From: Streptomyces actinomycinicus
GTDB lineage: Bacteria > Actinomycetota > Actinomycetes > Streptomycetales > Streptomycetaceae
Length of the DNA stretch: 64,000 nt
Reading direction: 5' to 3'
Assembly (NCBI RefSeq): GCF_016741775.1
Contig: NZ_JAERRK010000005.1
Span: 402,972-466,971, forward strand
Below the pieces are notes generated by a model. That model ran no database searches. It was not told where the DNA came from and saw nothing but the letters and a program-made list of their open reading frames with translations. How positions within the stretch are numbered: the first letter of the stretch is position 1; each line of letters opens with the position of its first letter. The position numbers and the translations under genes were made by a program. This document shows positions 34,078 through 41,761 of the stretch, piece after piece.

Positions 34078-34761
34078 TCAGCAGGCCGCCCCGCCGTCGG
34101 CGGCCTGTTCCCCGCTCCCGCCCTCGATCCGGGCGGCCAGCCCGACGACGTGGACGCCGGCGTGCTCGAGGACCTCGACGGCCCGGGTCCGCGGGTCCGC
34201 GACGAGTGCCGCGAGCAGGTCGGTGCCGTTGACGAAGGCCGCTCCGCGCCGCCGGGCCCGCGCCCGGGCGTCCGCGAGGGCGGCGGCCGCGGCGGGAGAC
34301 CAGCCCCCGGCCTCGTCGACCGGACCGCCGCCGGGACCGGCCGGCGCAGGTGACGGAGCCGTGGCCCGGCCCTCGCCCTCCCCGTCCCGCCCTTCCCGGC
34401 CGGCCTGCGCAGGTATGGCGGAGATCACCCCGGAGTCCTCCACCCTGCCCTGCCAGCGCAGGCCGTAGCCGATGCTGCGCTGCACGAGGTAGCCGAAGAG
34501 GCGGGCGAGTTGCGGGGGGCCACCGACGGCGGAGCGGGCCTCGGGGTCATGCTCCAGCAGGGAGTGGAGCAGGTGCGCGGTATCGGTCTGCCGGTCCCTG
34601 TCCCGGACGGCCCTGCGGCGGGCACCGGCGATCACCGCTGCCAGCTCGGCACCGAGCCCTGCAGCGCCGTCCGTGCGCGGATCCGTCTCGTCGCCGACGG
34701 TCCGGTGGGCTGTACGGGGTTGCACAACCTCTACCTCATCAGCCTCACCGACGTGGGTCAT
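34078..34761 (-). CDS. Clp N-terminal-domain protein
   Basis: A 227-residue protein with two Clp-R-like helical segments, one around ELAAVIAGARRRAVRDRDRQTDTAHLLHSLLEHD and one near the C terminus (WSPAAAAALADARARARRRGA ... FVNGTDLLAALV), split by a charged Gly/Pro linker. No AAA+ domain is present, so it is not an unfoldase; stand-alone Clp-N proteins may bind or modulate Clp substrates. The start is uncertain: the ATG at 34761 is chosen, but the frame is open to an ATG at 34821, and neither has a good ribosome site. Confidence 0.75.
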   Translation of the reverse strand: MTHVGEADEVEVVQPRTAHRTVGDETDPRTDGAAGLGAELAAVIAGARRRAVRDRDRQTDTAHLLHSLLEHDPEARSAVGGPPQLARLFGYLVQRSIGYGLRWQGRVEDSGVISAIPAQAGREGRDGEGEGRATAPSPAPAGPGGGPVDEAGGWSPAAAAALADARARARRRGAAFVNGTDLLAALVADPRTRAVEVLEHAGVHVVGLAARIEGGSGEQAADGGAAC

Positions 34762-34986
34762 CCACGAGGGGAACCATCTTGGCGTCCCACGCAGAGTGGA
34801 CACCGGCGTCCGGAATCTCATCCCTGCGGAGGAGATCTGGCCGATCCCACGCTGCGGGACACGGTGCGTGGGCAGCCCCGGCCGCCGGAGGATTCCTGAC
34901 GGTTCATCAGTATTGAATGTTCACGCCCCTGCGGCTACGTTCCGCGACACCGTAGCCCGATGCATCCGAGCCGAAGGGGTGGCCCC

Positions 34987-35415
34987 ATGGCCGAAGTCAG
35001 CGCGGAGACCCGCATCCAGGCGCCGGCCGAGAAGGTGTGGGCACAGCTCACCGACTGGCCGTCGTACGGAGAGTGGAACGCGACCCACACCAGCTTCCCC
35101 CGGGGCGGCCCCAAGGCCCTGGCGGTGGGCGGGACGTTCCAGGAGAACATGAAGCTGATGGGCTTCCCGGCGGAGGTCGACTGGACCATCGAGGAGCTGG
35201 AGCCGGCCCGGGTGCTGGCCATCCGCGGCAAGGGCCCGATGGCGGTGACCGTGGCCACCCGCTACACGCTCACCCCGGAGGGGGACGCCACGTCGGTCCG
35301 CATCGACGGTGAGTTCACCGGCGCCGCGGTGTCACTGATGGCGGGCAAGCTCAAGGACTCGGCGACCGCGGCACTGAACGAGTCGCTGCGCAAGCTGGCC
35401 GGTCTGGTGGCCTGA
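34987..35415 (+). CDS. SRPBCC family (polyketide cyclase/START-like) protein
   Basis: A 142-residue protein with the START-like ligand-binding fold: ETRIQAPAEKVWAQLTDWPSYGEWNATHTS at the N terminus, a central beta sheet and a long C-terminal helix (SLMAGKLKDSATAALNESLRKLAGL). Such proteins bind hydrophobic small molecules; some are cyclases or dehydratases, many have no known role. GAAGGGG precedes the ATG at 34987. It is monocistronic and followed by a strong hairpin. No pathway can be inferred from its neighbours. Confidence 0.85.
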   Translation: MAEVSAETRIQAPAEKVWAQLTDWPSYGEWNATHTSFPRGGPKALAVGGTFQENMKLMGFPAEVDWTIEELEPARVLAIRGKGPMAVTVATRYTLTPEGDATSVRIDGEFTGAAVSLMAGKLKDSATAALNESLRKLAGLVA

Positions 35416-35428
35416 GCCCGGAAACGGC

Positions 35429-35463
35429 CCGGCGCCCCGCGCGGACACCGCACGGGGCGCCGG
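35429..35463 (+). terminator. Strong hairpin after SRPBCC gene
   Basis: A perfect 11-bp inverted repeat (35429-35439 and 35453-35463) with a 13-base loop begins 13 bases after the stop. Confidence 0.8.
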
Positions 35464-35480
35464 ACCCACGACCGCCAACA

Positions 35481-35640
35481 CCCGCCGACCAGCACCGGGC
35501 ACCGCCGGTTCAGCACTCGCCGACGAGGAGCAGGCGCAGCCGGTTCAGCGCCCGCCGACCAGCACCGGGCACCGCCGGTTCAGTGCTCGCCGGCCGCGAC
35601 CGGGCGCAGCCGGTTCAGTGCTCGTCGGCCAGGATCAGGT
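35481..35640. repeat. Tandem copies of the padR 3' end
   Basis: An exact 33-base word occurs at 35481-35513 and 35551-35583 (period 70). Four units ending in CCGGTTCAG are seen in all, and the last one contains the stop codon and final codons of the PadR gene. The array therefore looks like repeated duplication of the gene's 3' end into the spacer. Confidence 0.75.
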
Positions 35641-36241
35641 ACAGCTTCTTGCGAGCGTCGTTGATGACGGCCAGCGCCTTGTCCCGCTGCTCCTTGCTGC
35701 CGGTCTTCCAGACCTGGCCGAAGGCCTCCATCAGACCGAAGCCGGCCTGGCGGATCTCGCCGAGCGCCTCCCAGTCGACCCCGCGCGAGGCCTCCTCCCA
35801 GGGGGCGTCCGGCCCCTCCTCGGCGGCGCCGCGACCGCCCTCGGTCAGGGCGAACAGCTTCTTGCCGCCTTCACTCTCGCTGGCGATCAAGCCCTCGTCC
35901 TCCAGCAGCTGCAGGGTGGGGTAGACCGAGCCGGGGCTGGGCTTCCACGCGCCGCCGCTGCGTTCGGCGATCTCCTGGATCATCTCGTAGCCGTGCATGG
36001 GCCGTTCTTTGAGCAGTGCCAGGATCGAGGCGCGCACGTCACCCCGCCGGGCCCGCCCCCGCGGGCCTCCTCGCCCTCGCGGCCCCCAGGGTCCCGGCCC
36101 GAATCCGGGTCCGCCGGGGCCGAACCCCGGGCCGCCCGGCCCGAAGGGCCCGAAAGCGGCCCGCCGACCCTCGAAGCCGCCCATGCCCCGGTGCCCGGGG
36201 CCCTCGTGCCGATGTCCACGCTCGTATCCGTGGGTACGCAT
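35615..36241 (-). CDS. PadR family transcriptional regulator with Gly-rich N terminus
   Basis: A 208-residue regulator. The first 65 residues are Gly/Pro/Phe-rich and unstructured (GPGGPGFGPGGPGFGPGPWG), then a PadR winged helix follows (ASILALLKERPMHGYEMIQEIAERSG ... PSPGSVYPTLQLLEDEGLI) and a C-terminal helical domain. The ATG at 36241 is chosen because GGAG lies 8 bases upstream. A palindrome-rich segment 45-85 bases upstream (36287-36324) is a likely autoregulatory site. No exporter gene is directly adjacent, so targets other than itself are unknown. Confidence 0.9.
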   Translation of the reverse strand: MRTHGYERGHRHEGPGHRGMGGFEGRRAAFGPFGPGGPGFGPGGPGFGPGPWGPRGRGGPRGRARRGDVRASILALLKERPMHGYEMIQEIAERSGGAWKPSPGSVYPTLQLLEDEGLIASESEGGKKLFALTEGGRGAAEEGPDAPWEEASRGVDWEALGEIRQAGFGLMEAFGQVWKTGSKEQRDKALAVINDARKKLYLILADEH

Positions 36242-36286
36242 CGCGATCACTCCATTCCATCGCTGATCAGTCACGTCTGCATCGCG

Positions 36287-36324
36287 TATCGTTCGCGATG
36301 CCTCAACGATATATCGGAACCGAT
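36287..36324. promoter_or_regulatory. Palindrome cluster upstream of padR
   Basis: TATCGTT (36287-36293) pairs with AACGATA (36305-36311). Overlapping and following it are CGATATATCG (36307-36316) and ATCGGAACCGAT (36313-36324), both perfect palindromes. This is a probable PadR operator and promoter region. Confidence 0.6.
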
Positions 36325-36729
36325 CGCACGACAAGGCCCCTTCCCAGGGGACCCGTGCCCCGCCTCAGACGACCTGGCCCCTGTCTCAGGTGATCTGATC
36401 CGGTGCGCTGGTCGTCTCAAGCACCCGATGGTCGCCTCAAGCACACGATGCTGCGGACGTGGGTTCGAGTCCTGACTGGTGCGTGATCACGCGATCTCGA
36501 TGGACTTCGACCCTCGAATCCCGTGGTTCGCGTCGCAGCCGTTCTGGCTGTTCCGGACGTCAGCGGCGAGATCCGCGCCGGCTACGGCCGAGTCCATCGG
36601 CACCGCCGGGCCGCCCTCCGGCAGGGAGCATGTCGTTGCGGGTCCATCGGCCAGGACAAGCGCAGTGGGAGCCCCTGAAACGCCACCGGCACCCAGCGGG
36701 CGAGGCCGCCCGCGCCCGTCGGCCATTCC
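36325..36729. other. Gene-free spacer with tandem repeat and tRNA-like fragment
   Basis: No convincing gene. A 20-bp word is repeated in tandem at 36411-36430 and 36431-36450 with two mismatches. It is followed at about 36451-36480 by a segment containing GTGGGTTCGAGTCC, which looks like the T-arm of a tRNA (one stem mismatch) with no recognisable 5' half. It may be a tRNA relic or a scar of integration. Confidence 0.4.
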
Positions 36730-36757
36730 CATAACCTATGAATATAAAAATGTTATG
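36730..36757. promoter_or_regulatory. MarR operator candidate
   Basis: CATAAC (36730-36735) and GTTATG (36752-36757) form an inverted repeat around an A/T-rich core, unusual in this GC-rich DNA, ending 8 bases before the MarR start codon. The A/T core probably includes the -10 region. Confidence 0.65.
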
Positions 36758-36765
36758 CTTCCGGC

Positions 36766-37224
36766 ATGAGTCGTCAAGACACCACTCCTGGCGCGTCCGC
36801 CGCCATCGGGGCAGCCCTCTACGGCCTGGCCACCAGGGCCGCGAGACGCCTGCCCCGGGACATGAGCCTGACGTCCGCCGCCACCCTGGCCACCCTGGAC
36901 CGGACCGGTCCGCGGCGCATCACCGATCTGGCCGCAGTCGAGGGCGTCACCCAGCCCGCGATGACCGCCCTGGTCCGGGTGATGGAGGAGTCCGGCCTGG
37001 TCGAGCGGCGGGGCGACGCGTCCGACAAGCGGGTCACGCTGGTGTGCCTGACCGAGGCCGGCGCCTCCTATGTCCGGACGCGGCGCCAGGCGGGCGTCCA
37101 CGCGTTCGAGCGGTTGATCGGCGGGCTCACCGGCGACGAGGTCGAGGCGCTGGTGGCGGCCCTTCCGGCGCTGAAACACCTGGCAGAGCTCGAAAGCCAG
37201 GACCGCGAAGGGCCGAAGCAGTGA
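36766..37224 (+). CDS. MarR family transcriptional regulator
   Basis: A 152-residue winged-helix regulator: TSAATLATLDRTGPRRITDLAAVEGVTQPAMTALVRVMEESGLVER spans the DNA-binding region and the following RRGDASDKRVTLVCLTEAG is the wing. It overlaps the MFS transporter gene by 4 bases (GTGA) and lies behind an inverted-repeat operator. The usual arrangement applies: a repressor released by a toxic ligand that the transporter then exports. Confidence 0.92.
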   Translation: MSRQDTTPGASAAIGAALYGLATRAARRLPRDMSLTSAATLATLDRTGPRRITDLAAVEGVTQPAMTALVRVMEESGLVERRGDASDKRVTLVCLTEAGASYVRTRRQAGVHAFERLIGGLTGDEVEALVAALPALKHLAELESQDREGPKQ

Positions 37225-38654
37225 CAGGGCAGCCGGTCGACGGGGAGGCGGTGAAGACGCTCCGGGTGGCGCGGTCCGAGGCGCGGCTGCTGGTGCCCGC
37301 CCTGATGTTCATCGCTCTGGTCGTGGCCGCGGTCGCCAGCCTCGGGACGCCGCTCATCACCAGCGTGGCGACCTCGTTCCACGTCTCGCTCGGCAGCGCG
37401 CAGTGGACGCTGACCGTCGCGCTGCTCAGCGGCGCCGTCGCCACGCCGGTCCTGGGCCGGCTCGGAGCCGGCCCGCACCGGCGGACCACGATCCTCGCCA
37501 CGCTGGCGGTCGTCGTCGCCGGCAGCGCGCTCACCGTGCTGCCGCTGCCGTTCGCGTGGCTGCTGGCCGGCAGGGCGGCCCAGGGCGTCGGGCTCGGACT
37601 GACGGCGCTGATGATGGGCGTGGCCCGGGACCACCTCCCCGAAGAGCGTAGCGCGGCCGTGATCGCCCTGATCTCGGTGGTCTCGGTCATCGGGGCCGGC
37701 GTCGGCTACCCGCTGGCCGCACTGCTCGCCCAGCTCGGCGGGGTACGGGCCGCCTACGGCCTCGGCCTGGTCGTCACCGCCGCCGCCCTGTTGACCGCGT
37801 GGCGCTCCATGCCCGAAGCCCCCGAAGGCCGCTCCGCCCACCTGGACGTGGCCGGCGCGGTCGTCCTGGCCGCTGCGCTGCTCCTGGTGCTGCTCCTCGC
37901 CGGCGAACGGAATCTGTGGAGCCGGCACCTCGCCGTGGCGGCGGGTCTCGCCGTCGTCGCGGTGGTGCTGCTCTGCGTCTGGGCCGTCATCGAGCTGCGC
38001 GGCACGACGCCCCTGGTCGATGTGCGGGCGGTGCGGCACCCGGCGGTCGCCGGGGCGAACCTCGCCATGTTCGTCGGCGGGATCGGCATGTACCTCCTGC
38101 TCACGCTCATCACCCGGTACGCGCAGACGCCGCACGGCGCCGGCTACGGCTTCGGGCTGACGACCTTCGTCGCCGGGCTGGTCCTCATCCCGTTCTCGGT
38201 GCTGGGGTTCGTCGCCGGCAAGCTCACGCCGCGCATCCGGACGCGGATCGCCGACCCCCTGCTCCTGGCCGGCAGCGCCGTCGTGGTCGGCGGCGGATTC
38301 GCCCTGTTCGCGGCGGCCCGCTCTGACCTGGCCGAACTGTTCGCGGCGATGGGCGTGCTCGGCTTCGGCGTCGGCGGCTTCTCGGCCGCGATGCCCGGCG
38401 TCATCCTGGCCGTCACCCCCAAGAGCGAGACGTCGAGCGCCATGAGCTTCAACTACGTCGTCCGCAGCGTCGGGTACTCCCTGGGCAGCGCCGTCGGCGG
38501 CCTGATCCTCGCCGCGGGCACCGGCCCCGGCCGCCTCTTCCCCGACGACAGCGCCTACACCACCGCGGCGCTGGTCGGCATCGGCGCCATGGCGATCACG
38601 GCGCTGACGAGCCTCGCTCTCGCCCGCCGACGCTCGTCCGAGACCAACCCGTAA
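37221..38654 (+). CDS. MFS multidrug-type efflux transporter
   Basis: A 477-residue major facilitator protein with 14 predicted helices (DHA2-like layout). The stretch ARLLVPALMFIALVVAAVASLGTPLITSVATSFHV is helix 1 and the following loop; FAWLLAGRAAQGVGLGL corresponds to helix 4/motif B. The GTG at 37221 overlaps the MarR stop, with GAAGGG 8 bases upstream. It is probably a proton-driven exporter of a drug or metabolite and is under control of the MarR protein. Confidence 0.9.
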   Translation: MTGQPVDGEAVKTLRVARSEARLLVPALMFIALVVAAVASLGTPLITSVATSFHVSLGSAQWTLTVALLSGAVATPVLGRLGAGPHRRTTILATLAVVVAGSALTVLPLPFAWLLAGRAAQGVGLGLTALMMGVARDHLPEERSAAVIALISVVSVIGAGVGYPLAALLAQLGGVRAAYGLGLVVTAAALLTAWRSMPEAPEGRSAHLDVAGAVVLAAALLLVLLLAGERNLWSRHLAVAAGLAVVAVVLLCVWAVIELRGTTPLVDVRAVRHPAVAGANLAMFVGGIGMYLLLTLITRYAQTPHGAGYGFGLTTFVAGLVLIPFSVLGFVAGKLTPRIRTRIADPLLLAGSAVVVGGGFALFAAARSDLAELFAAMGVLGFGVGGFSAAMPGVILAVTPKSETSSAMSFNYVVRSVGYSLGSAVGGLILAAGTGPGRLFPDDSAYTTAALVGIGAMAITALTSLALARRRSSETNP

Positions 38655-38686
38655 GTCGGATGCACTCACCCCGACACCGGAGGCTC

Positions 38687-38726
38687 CAGGCCCAGGGCTA
38701 CTGGGTCAGGCCCAGGGCTACTGGGT
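38687..38726 (+). repeat. Two tandem 20-bp hairpin units after MFS gene
   Basis: A 20-base unit is repeated exactly (38687-38706, 38707-38726). Each contains CCCAG-GGCTA-CTGGG, a small hairpin, so the pair may act as a terminator for the marR-MFS operon. Confidence 0.55.
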
Positions 38727-38812
38727 CAGCGGGTGCTCGTGCCGGTCGTGGGCCGATTGCGAGCCGGTTCGCGGACGGTCCGGACGCGGTCGTCTTCGCG
38801 CGGCGAACCCGG

Positions 38813-39538
38813 TCACACGTCGCCGAGGAACCCGGGGTCGGCCGGTCCCATCTGCCGGGCGAAGTCCGCGGCGACTCCGATGACCTCGCGCATCGGCACA
38901 GGCCGTCGGCTCGTCGCCGCGAGATCGGCGTGGGCCTCCTCGGACCACAGGAACGGATACACGGAAATGCCCTGCGACAGGTCCAGGGCCGCGGTTTCCT
39001 CGCGCCAGCCGGGCCACCGCAGCCCGTCGTAGAACGTCTCCAACCGGTCCGAGAGCAGCCAGGAGACCCACTCGGAGTGGCCCATCTGCATCTCTTCCCA
39101 TGTGAGAGTGTCGGGCGCGAAGTACGTCATCTGTCCCGGCACCCCGGGCCGGCCCCCGCCCGCAGGATCCCCACCGTTCAGCGCGAAGACTCCACCGACG
39201 ACGTCCTGGCCGACGACAAGACCTGTGGCGGGATACCACAACGGATCGAAGTCCGCGGGGAAGCGGTTGGCCCGCGCCAGACTCGGAAGCCCTCCACCCG
39301 TGCCCGGACCCCCGCCGAACACTCGCACCCACCCGTCGTCCAGGAGCAGTCCGCCGGTGTTCAACGCCAGAGCCCCCAGCGCCGATCGCGCCGTGACCTG
39401 CATCTGCAGAAGGCACCGGCGACCCTCGTCGGCATCGGCAGGCAGCACCTGAACGGGAACGGTGCTCGCCGAGAGCATCTCCCGAAGCTCCGGCCACGCC
39501 GGATCGCCCACATTGACCAACTCGTCGATCTCTCGCAT
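38813..39538 (-). CDS. DUF2625 family protein
   Basis: A 241-residue cytosolic protein matching the DUF2625 family: MREIDELVNVGDPAWPELREM at the start, then VLPADADEGRRCLLQMQVTARSALGALALNTGGLLLDDGWVRVFGGG, with a conserved Trp- and Gly-rich middle and a Ser-Gln-Gly-Ile-Ser-Val-Tyr-Pro segment near residue 188. The biochemical role is unknown; members resemble SMI1/KNR4-like or immunity-type proteins in being single, conserved and cytosolic. It is transcribed alone. Confidence 0.82.
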   Translation of the reverse strand: MREIDELVNVGDPAWPELREMLSASTVPVQVLPADADEGRRCLLQMQVTARSALGALALNTGGLLLDDGWVRVFGGGPGTGGGLPSLARANRFPADFDPLWYPATGLVVGQDVVGGVFALNGGDPAGGGRPGVPGQMTYFAPDTLTWEEMQMGHSEWVSWLLSDRLETFYDGLRWPGWREETAALDLSQGISVYPFLWSEEAHADLAATSRRPVPMREVIGVAADFARQMGPADPGFLGDV

Positions 39539-39627
39539 CCGAGGATGGTCGCACCCCTGGTCACCGCCTGATCACGCGGGCTCGGCCGCGCGCAGGGGGC
39601 AGCCGGTGCCGGCCCGCGCTCAACCCG

Positions 39628-39894
39628 GTGCAGACCCTGTACGCCAACCTGATGGGCTCCGTCGTGGTGGTCCGGTCCCTCCTGCGGGTGGTACGGCCGC
39701 TCCCGCTGCACGGGCTCCTCGACGGCGTCGCGCGCGTGCTGTTCTCACTCTGGCAGGCCTACGCACCGGCGCACGGCGGGCCGGCGGTGCTGTGGCCGTT
39801 CCTCGTGCCGGAGGTGTCGTTCGGTGTGGCCCGGCTCGCCCCGTGGCCGATGGCCCGGGGCGAGCGCGGCACGGAAGCAGTCCGGGACTCGTGA
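39628..39894 (+). pseudogene. Possible remnant of a membrane/hydrophobic protein gene
   Basis: An 88-codon frame with strongly G/C third positions, as in real genes of this genome. The reading frame stays open upstream to at least 39541 without a start-like context, and no ribosome site precedes the GTG at 39628. The product has hydrophobic stretches (SVVVVRSLLRVVRPLPLHGLL, VLWPFLVPEVSFGVARL) and resembles nothing I recognise. It could be a 5'-truncated gene or a small lineage-specific protein. Confidence 0.35.
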
Positions 39895-39938
39895 ATTGGC
39901 CTTGGGCCGCGAGCCGCAGGAACCACTAGCGTCGGGCC

Positions 39939-40751
39939 ATGCGCATTCGAATCGTGGACGCCTTCACCGACCGCCCCTTCGCCGGGAACCCGGCCGGGGT
40001 ACTGCTCCTGGACGACGTCTTCCCGGACGACGACTGGCTCCAGAACGTCGCCATGGAGGTCAACCACGCCGAGACCGCCTTCGCTCACCGGCTGGCCGAG
40101 GACGGCGAGGCGGACTGGGCGCTGCGCTGGTTCACGCCCGTCGCCGAGGTCGCGATGTGCGGGCACGCCACGCTCGCCACGGCCCACGTCCTGCACACCA
40201 CCGGCGCTCACCGGGGGCCGGTGCGGTTCGCCACCCGCAGTGGCGTACTGATCGCCACGCCCGGCGCGGACGGCTCGATCACCCTCGACTTCCCGACCGC
40301 ACCGCTCACCCCGGTCGAGATCCCGGCCGGGGTCGGCGAGGCGCTCGGCGCCGAGCCGGTCGCCGCCTTCGACACCGGCCCGAACGTCGGCGACCTGCTG
40401 GTGGAGCTGGCCGACGAGAAGACGGTCCTCGGCCTCTGCCCCGACCTCAAGGCCCTCGGTGCCCACTCCTCGCGCGGCATCATCGCCACCGCCCGCGCCG
40501 ACGACCCGTCCCGCGGCCACGACTTCGTCTCGCGGTGCTTCTTCCCGAACGTCGGCATCGACGAGGACCCGGTCACGGGCAGCGCGCACACCGCGCTCGC
40601 GCCGCACTGGGCCGCCCGCCTCGGCCGCGGCGAACTCACCGGGCTTCAGGCGTCCCGCCGCACCGGGCTGGTCCGCACCACACTGCACGGCGAACGCACG
40701 CTGCTCACCGGCCGCGCGGTCACCGTCATCGAGGGCGAGCTGCGCGCCTGA
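39939..40751 (+). CDS. PhzF family isomerase/epimerase-like protein
   Basis: A 270-residue protein with the diaminopimelate-epimerase-like double fold of PhzF. MRIRIVDAFTDRPFAGNPAGV is the family signature, the catalytic glutamate is at about residue 45 (NHAETAF), and the second half has DEDPVTGSAHTALAPHW. There is no phenazine cluster here, so it is one of the many PhzF homologues whose substrate is unknown; some act as isomerases on small acids. It appears monocistronic and has its ATG directly after a weak upstream site. Confidence 0.9.
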   Translation: MRIRIVDAFTDRPFAGNPAGVLLLDDVFPDDDWLQNVAMEVNHAETAFAHRLAEDGEADWALRWFTPVAEVAMCGHATLATAHVLHTTGAHRGPVRFATRSGVLIATPGADGSITLDFPTAPLTPVEIPAGVGEALGAEPVAAFDTGPNVGDLLVELADEKTVLGLCPDLKALGAHSSRGIIATARADDPSRGHDFVSRCFFPNVGIDEDPVTGSAHTALAPHWAARLGRGELTGLQASRRTGLVRTTLHGERTLLTGRAVTVIEGELRA

Positions 40752-40788
40752 CGGCCGCCTCGGGCGGTCGGCCCGGGCCGTGGCTGTC

Positions 40789-41589
40789 TCAGGCGGTGGG
40801 CAGCCAGCCCACCTTGCCCGCGAGGAGGGCGTAGCCGACGAACGCGCCGATGTCGAGCAGCGAGTGCGCGACGACCAGGGGCCCGACCCGGCCCCAACGG
40901 CGGTACAGCCAGACGAACACCACGCCCATGGCCATGTTGCCGAGGAAGCCGCCGATGCCCTGGTAGAGGTGGTACGAACCGCGCAGGACCGCGCTGGCCA
41001 CCAGTGCGGTCCCCGGCGTCCAGCCCAACTGGCCCAGCCTGCGCAGCAGGTAGCCGACGACGATCACTTCTTCGAGGATCGCGTTCTGCATCGCCGAGAG
41101 GATCAGCACGGGGTACTTCCACCACACGTCGGGGAGTGCCTCGGGTACGACGGTGAGGTTGAAACCGAGGCCGCGGGCGGCCAGGTAGAAGGCGATGCCG
41201 GTGCTGCCGATCACGGCCGCGATGCCGGCGCCCCGGGCCAGGTCGGGCCAGGGGCGGGTGCGGTCGAAGCCGAGGACGCGCAGGCTCGTGCCCTCGCGCA
41301 GCAGCAGGTGGGCGACGAGGGCCACGGGGACCAGGGCGGAGGCGATGCCGAAGAGCTGCCAGGCCAGGTCCAGCCAGGGACGGCCCGGCGCGGCCGAGGC
41401 GTTGAGGGTGGCCGCCTGGTCCTTGAGACCGCCGGGCTTGGTCACCGAGCCGATGAAGCTGATCAGCGCGGACACCCCACTCGCGCCGAGGGAGAGCGCC
41501 AGCACGATCACTGTCTCGTCCCTCAGCATCTGCCGCGGGTCGCGCTCCCGCGCCGAGGAACCGGCCACCGAGTCAGCCTCCACCTGCAC
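40789..41589 (-). CDS. CPBP family (CaaX-like) intramembrane protein
   Basis: A 266-residue protein with about eight membrane helices. The CPBP core has the EE motif in ILEEVIVVGYLLRRL, then a histidine in GSYHLYQG and AHSLLDIGAF. In the standard protease motif EE-x3-R the arginine is here replaced by valine, so proteolytic activity should not be assumed. The GTG at 41589 is preferred over the longer frame (to 41625) because GGAGG lies 5 bases before it. Homologues function as prenyl-protein proteases or bacteriocin self-immunity proteins. Confidence 0.82.
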   Translation of the reverse strand: MQVEADSVAGSSARERDPRQMLRDETVIVLALSLGASGVSALISFIGSVTKPGGLKDQAATLNASAAPGRPWLDLAWQLFGIASALVPVALVAHLLLREGTSLRVLGFDRTRPWPDLARGAGIAAVIGSTGIAFYLAARGLGFNLTVVPEALPDVWWKYPVLILSAMQNAILEEVIVVGYLLRRLGQLGWTPGTALVASAVLRGSYHLYQGIGGFLGNMAMGVVFVWLYRRWGRVGPLVVAHSLLDIGAFVGYALLAGKVGWLPTA

Positions 41590-41761
41590 CCCTGCCTCCA
41601 CCCGCCTCACGGGCCCCTGGCCCACCTCTGCCAGGCAAGGATCGCAGAAACACCCACCAAACCTGCCCCCAGCCCACCCCCACCAACAGCCGACCCCCTC
41701 GCCAGAGCTGCCTCCCCCGAGCCCCGGTGGCGGTGGTGTTGCGGCGGCCGCGAGGCCTGGC

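Noticed and set aside
36451..36480. An intact tRNA gene
   Set aside because: Only a T-arm-like piece is seen; no acceptor, D or anticodon arm can be folded.
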